Assembly (NCBI RefSeq): GCF_027497255.1
Contig: NZ_CP114903.1
Span: 1,674,001 to 1,738,000 of the forward strand
Reading direction: 5' to 3'
Length of the DNA stretch: 64,000 nt
Source of the DNA: Micromonospora sp. WMMD882
GTDB lineage: Bacteria > Actinomycetota > Actinomycetes > Mycobacteriales > Micromonosporaceae
The translations under genes and the position numbers were made by a program. This document shows, piece by piece, positions 61,379-64,000 of this stretch (the first letter of the stretch is position 1; each line of letters starts with the position of its first letter). The notes beneath the pieces were generated by a model that did not search any database, was not told the origin of the DNA, and saw nothing but the letters and a program-made list of their open reading frames with translations.

Positions 61379-62679
61379 CGGTCACCATCACCGGCGTCGA
61401 CGTGCACGACGTACGGTTCCCCACCGCGCGTACCGGCGACGGCTCGGACGCGATCAACAAGGGCGACTACTCGGCCACCTACGTGGAGCTGCGCACCGAC
61501 GCGGGCGTCACCGGGGCCGGGTTCACCTTCACCAACGGTCGGGGCAACGAGATCACCTGCGCCGCCGTCCGCGCCCTCGCCCACCACGTGGAGGGGAGGA
61601 CGGTCGCCGAGATCGCCGCCGACCAGGTGACGTTCTGGCGGTCGCTCAGCGCCGACGTGCAGTTGCGCTGGCTGGGCCCGGAGAAGGGCGTCATCCACAT
61701 GGCCACCGGCGCGCTGGTCAACGCGGTGTGGGACCTGCGGGCCAAGCTGGCCGGCAAGCCGATGTGGCGGTTCCTGGCCGAGCTGTCGACCGAGGAGCTG
61801 GTGGGCAGCGTCGACTTCCACCACATCACCGACGCGCTCACCCCCGACGAGGCCGCCGCCATCCTCGACAAGGGACGCGACGGGCTGGCCGACCGGCTCG
61901 CGGTGCTCGAGCAGAGTGGCTTTCCCTCGTACACGACGTCGGTGGGGTGGCTGGGGTATCCGGACGAGAAGGTGCGGGCGCTGACCCGCGAGGCGTACGC
62001 GTCCGGCTGGCGGGCGATGAAGATGAAGGTCGGCGGGCCGCCCGCCGACGACCTGCGCCGGGCCCGGATCATCCGCGCCGAGATCGGCCCGGACGCGCTG
62101 CTGATGATGGACGCCAACCAGGTGTGGGACGTCGACGAGGCGATCACCAACATGGCGGCGCTGGCCGAGGTGGACCCGTACTGGATCGAGGAGCCGACGC
62201 ACGCCGACGACATCCTCGGCCACGCCCGGATCGCCCGCGCGGTGACCGAGGCGACCGGCGGCCGGTGCCGGGTCGCCACCGGCGAGGTGGCCGCCAACCG
62301 GGTGATCTTCAAGCAGCTCCTCCAGGCCGAGGCGATCGGCGTCATGCAGATCGACTCCTGCCGGGTCGGCGGGGTCAACGAGGTGCTGGCGGAGATCCTG
62401 CTGGCCGCGAAGTTCGGGGTGCCGATCTGCCCGCACGCCGGCGGCGTGGGCCTCTGCGAGTACGTCCAGCACCTGGCGATCTTCGACTACCTGCGGGTCG
62501 GCGTCAGCCTGGACGGCCGGATGGTCGAGTACGTCGACCACCTGCACGAGCACTTCGTCGACCCGGTCCGCACCCGCGACGGCCGCTACCTGCTGCCCAC
62601 CGAGCCCGGCTACAGCGCGACGATGAAACCGGCGTCGATCGCCGAGTTCCGCTTCCCGGACGGCCCGGCATGGCGGTGA
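61375..62679 (+). CDS. L-fuconate dehydratase-like enolase-superfamily enzyme (434 aa)
   Basis: Acid-sugar dehydratase with the signature of the FucD/ENOSF1 group: VRFPTARTGDGSDAINKGDYSATYVEL near the N-terminus, KMKVGG (KxK), LMMDANQVWD, DPYWIEEPTHADDILGH, RVATGEVAANRVIFKQLLQ and VPICPHAGGVGLCEYVQHL with the catalytic His. FucD dehydrates L-fuconate and a few other acid sugars. Here it sits between uxaC and a uxuB-like gene, exactly where D-mannonate dehydratase (uxuA) would be expected, so it may dehydrate mannonate or a related acid. Starts by ATGA overlap with uxaC; its 3' end overlaps the next gene by ten bases. Confidence 0.88.
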   Translation: MTVTITGVDVHDVRFPTARTGDGSDAINKGDYSATYVELRTDAGVTGAGFTFTNGRGNEITCAAVRALAHHVEGRTVAEIAADQVTFWRSLSADVQLRWLGPEKGVIHMATGALVNAVWDLRAKLAGKPMWRFLAELSTEELVGSVDFHHITDALTPDEAAAILDKGRDGLADRLAVLEQSGFPSYTTSVGWLGYPDEKVRALTREAYASGWRAMKMKVGGPPADDLRRARIIRAEIGPDALLMMDANQVWDVDEAITNMAALAEVDPYWIEEPTHADDILGHARIARAVTEATGGRCRVATGEVAANRVIFKQLLQAEAIGVMQIDSCRVGGVNEVLAEILLAAKFGVPICPHAGGVGLCEYVQHLAIFDYLRVGVSLDGRMVEYVDHLHEHFVDPVRTRDGRYLLPTEPGYSATMKPASIAEFRFPDGPAWR

Positions 62680-64000
62680 CCGTGGGCGCGTCCGCGCTCG
62701 GGCTGGACGCGCTGCGCCGGGTGCCCGAGGCGAGCCGGCCGCTGCTGCGTCCCGGCACGGTGCCCGCCGGCATCGTCCACCTGGGTCTGGGCGCGTTCCA
62801 CCGGGCCCACCAGGCGGTCTTCACCGAGGCGGCGGTGGCCCGCGCCGGCGGCGACTGGGGCATCGTCGGGGTCGCCCCGCGCAGCGCCACGCTGGTGGAG
62901 ACCCTCACCGCGCAGGACGGGCTGTTCAGCGTGACCACCACCTCGGCGGCGGGCAGCCACACCCGGGTGGTGGGCGCGCTCGCCGGGGTCCGGCACGCGG
63001 CCGGCGACCCGGCGGCCGTGGTGGCGCTGCTCGCCGACCCGGCGATCCGGGTGGTGACGCTCACCGTGACCGAGAAGGCGTACCAACTGGATCCGGCCAG
63101 CGGGCGGCTGCGGCCGGACCCGGAGCTGGTCGCCGACCTGACCACCGACCGGCCGCCGCGTACCGTGCCCGGTCTGCTGGCGCGCGGCCTGCTCGCCCGG
63201 GCCGCCGCCGACGCCGGGCCGCTGGCGCTGGTGAGCTGCGACAACCTGCCGGCCAACGGCCGCCGGCTGCGCGGGCTGGTGGAGCAGTCGCTGGCGTACG
63301 CGCGGGCGCCCGAGCGGGCGATCGACTGGGTGGCCGCCCGCGTCACCTTCCCGGGGACCATGGTGGACCGGATCGTTCCGGCCAGCACCGGGGAGACCCT
63401 GGCCGTCGCCCGGGAGGCGCTGGGCGTCACCGACCGGGCGGCGGTCGCGGCGGAGCCGTACTCGCAGTGGGTGATCGAGGACGACTTCCCCGGTGGCCGG
63501 CCGGCGTGGGAGTCGGCCGGCGCGGTGCTCACCGACGACGCCGGGGCCTGGGAACGGCTGAAGCTGCGCGCCCTCAACGGCGTGCACTCGGCCGCCGCGT
63601 ACCTGGGGGCGTTGGCCGGCCGGGAGACCATCGCCGACGCGCTCGACGTGCCGGGCCTGGAGACGGTGCTGCGTCGGCTGGTCGCCGAGGACGTGGCGGC
63701 CAGTTTCGTCCCGCCGCCCGGGGTGTCCGTCGTCGGGTACGGCGACCAGGTGCTGGCCCGGTTCGCCAACCCGGCGATCCGGCACCGTACCCTCCAGGTC
63801 GCCATGGACGGCAGTCAGAAGCTGCCGCAGCGGATCCTGCACACCGTCGCCGACCTGCGTGCCGCCGGCCGGGAGGCGCGCTGGGCGACGCTGGTGGTGG
63901 CCGCCTGGATGCGGTTCGCCCGGGGCCGCGCGGACGACGGCACGGTCCTGCCGTTGGACGATCCGCTGGCCGACCGGATCCGGGCCGCCCTGGCCGCCCA
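62670..64000 (+). CDS. Mannitol dehydrogenase-family fructuronate/mannonate oxidoreductase (N-terminal 443 aa)
   Basis: Long-chain polyol dehydrogenase of the UxuB/MtlD family, interconverting D-fructuronate and D-mannonate. GIVHLGLGAFHRAHQAVFTEAAV (NAD site), TLTVTEKAYQLD, LALVSCDNLPANGRRLRGLV, FPGTMVDRIVPA, WERLKLRALNGVHSAAAYLG and VAMDGSQKLPQRIL (catalytic Lys region). The ATG lies ten bases inside the end of the dehydratase gene. The frame is open to the window edge, so the last part is missing. Together with uxaC it gives the isomerase route of glucuronate use. Tagaturonate reductase is the alternative reading. Confidence 0.9.
   Translation, partial: MAVTVGASALGLDALRRVPEASRPLLRPGTVPAGIVHLGLGAFHRAHQAVFTEAAVARAGGDWGIVGVAPRSATLVETLTAQDGLFSVTTTSAAGSHTRVVGALAGVRHAAGDPAAVVALLADPAIRVVTLTVTEKAYQLDPASGRLRPDPELVADLTTDRPPRTVPGLLARGLLARAAADAGPLALVSCDNLPANGRRLRGLVEQSLAYARAPERAIDWVAARVTFPGTMVDRIVPASTGETLAVAREALGVTDRAAVAAEPYSQWVIEDDFPGGRPAWESAGAVLTDDAGAWERLKLRALNGVHSAAAYLGALAGRETIADALDVPGLETVLRRLVAEDVAASFVPPPGVSVVGYGDQVLARFANPAIRHRTLQVAMDGSQKLPQRILHTVADLRAAGREARWATLVVAAWMRFARGRADDGTVLPLDDPLADRIRAALAA

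Overview
This window comes from a high-GC, soil-type actinomycete, most likely Micromonospora or a close relative in the Micromonosporaceae. That placement is an inference. It rests on the extreme GC bias at third codon positions, the many GTG starts with GTGA/ATGA overlaps, the ricin-type (CBM13) and CBM2 secreted hydrolases, a streptogrisin-like protease, an XRE-DUF5753 regulator, a PknB-type kinase, a large NB-ARC/TPR regulator and rare TTA codons. No rRNA, tRNA, CRISPR array, phage module, integrase or intact transposase was seen.

Layout. 1-1837: the end of a ribose-type sugar ABC transporter operon. 2402-7764: two secreted multidomain proteins, a ThuA/sugar-dehydrogenase/PKD/CBM6-like/CBM13 protein and a CBM13-GH54 arabinofuranosidase. 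7853-14971: a seven-gene minus-strand operon with three oxidoreductases, an acid-sugar dehydratase and a sugar ABC importer, divergent from a FadR-type GntR regulator (15125). 16001-19424: two secreted CE1-like esterases with CBM13 and CBM2. 19720-24357: a PaaX-like regulator, a CopC-like fusion membrane protein and a Ser/Thr kinase. 24400-28000: a patchwork of palindromic repeats, a radical-SAM remnant, Uma2, XRE and small DNA-binding proteins, one of them duplicated and broken. 27819-35711: an FHA-FAD monooxygenase fusion, an unknown lipoprotein, NADAR, a small membrane protein, an NYN-LOTUS protein and a protease. 36025-44992: a compact biosynthetic operon (OleA-, GT2-, OleC-, P450- and OleD-like) below a large regulator, with a divergent type II thioesterase. 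45078-47893: an MFS transporter, a Cys-rich pentapeptide protein and a TetR regulator. 48018-52373: an uncharacterised three-gene catabolic operon with a divergent LacI regulator. 52413-64000: a uronate-utilisation locus in which a lacI-ABC-YesL-PmoA operon diverges from Gfo/Idh/MocA-uxaC-fucD-like-uxuB.

How the parts fit. Most of the window is a plant polysaccharide programme. Secreted arabinofuranosidase and esterases strip side chains from arabinoxylan-like material, several ABC importers take up the products, and dehydrogenase/isomerase/dehydratase sets degrade sugar acids and hexuronates. Two DNA motifs link the dispersed loci: a LacI-like palindrome at the hydrolase promoters, and a 15-bp CGTATGA element at three intergenic regions that probably belongs to the GntR regulator.

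The most striking candidate for an undescribed system is the OleA/OleC/OleD-like operon with a P450 and a glycosyltransferase but no OleB decarboxylase. By analogy with olefin and nocardiolactone pathways it could make an oxidised, glycosylated beta-lactone or a related head-to-head fatty product. The DUF993 operon and the FHA-FAD fusion are the next most interesting. Domain assignments come from reading motifs; no database search was possible.
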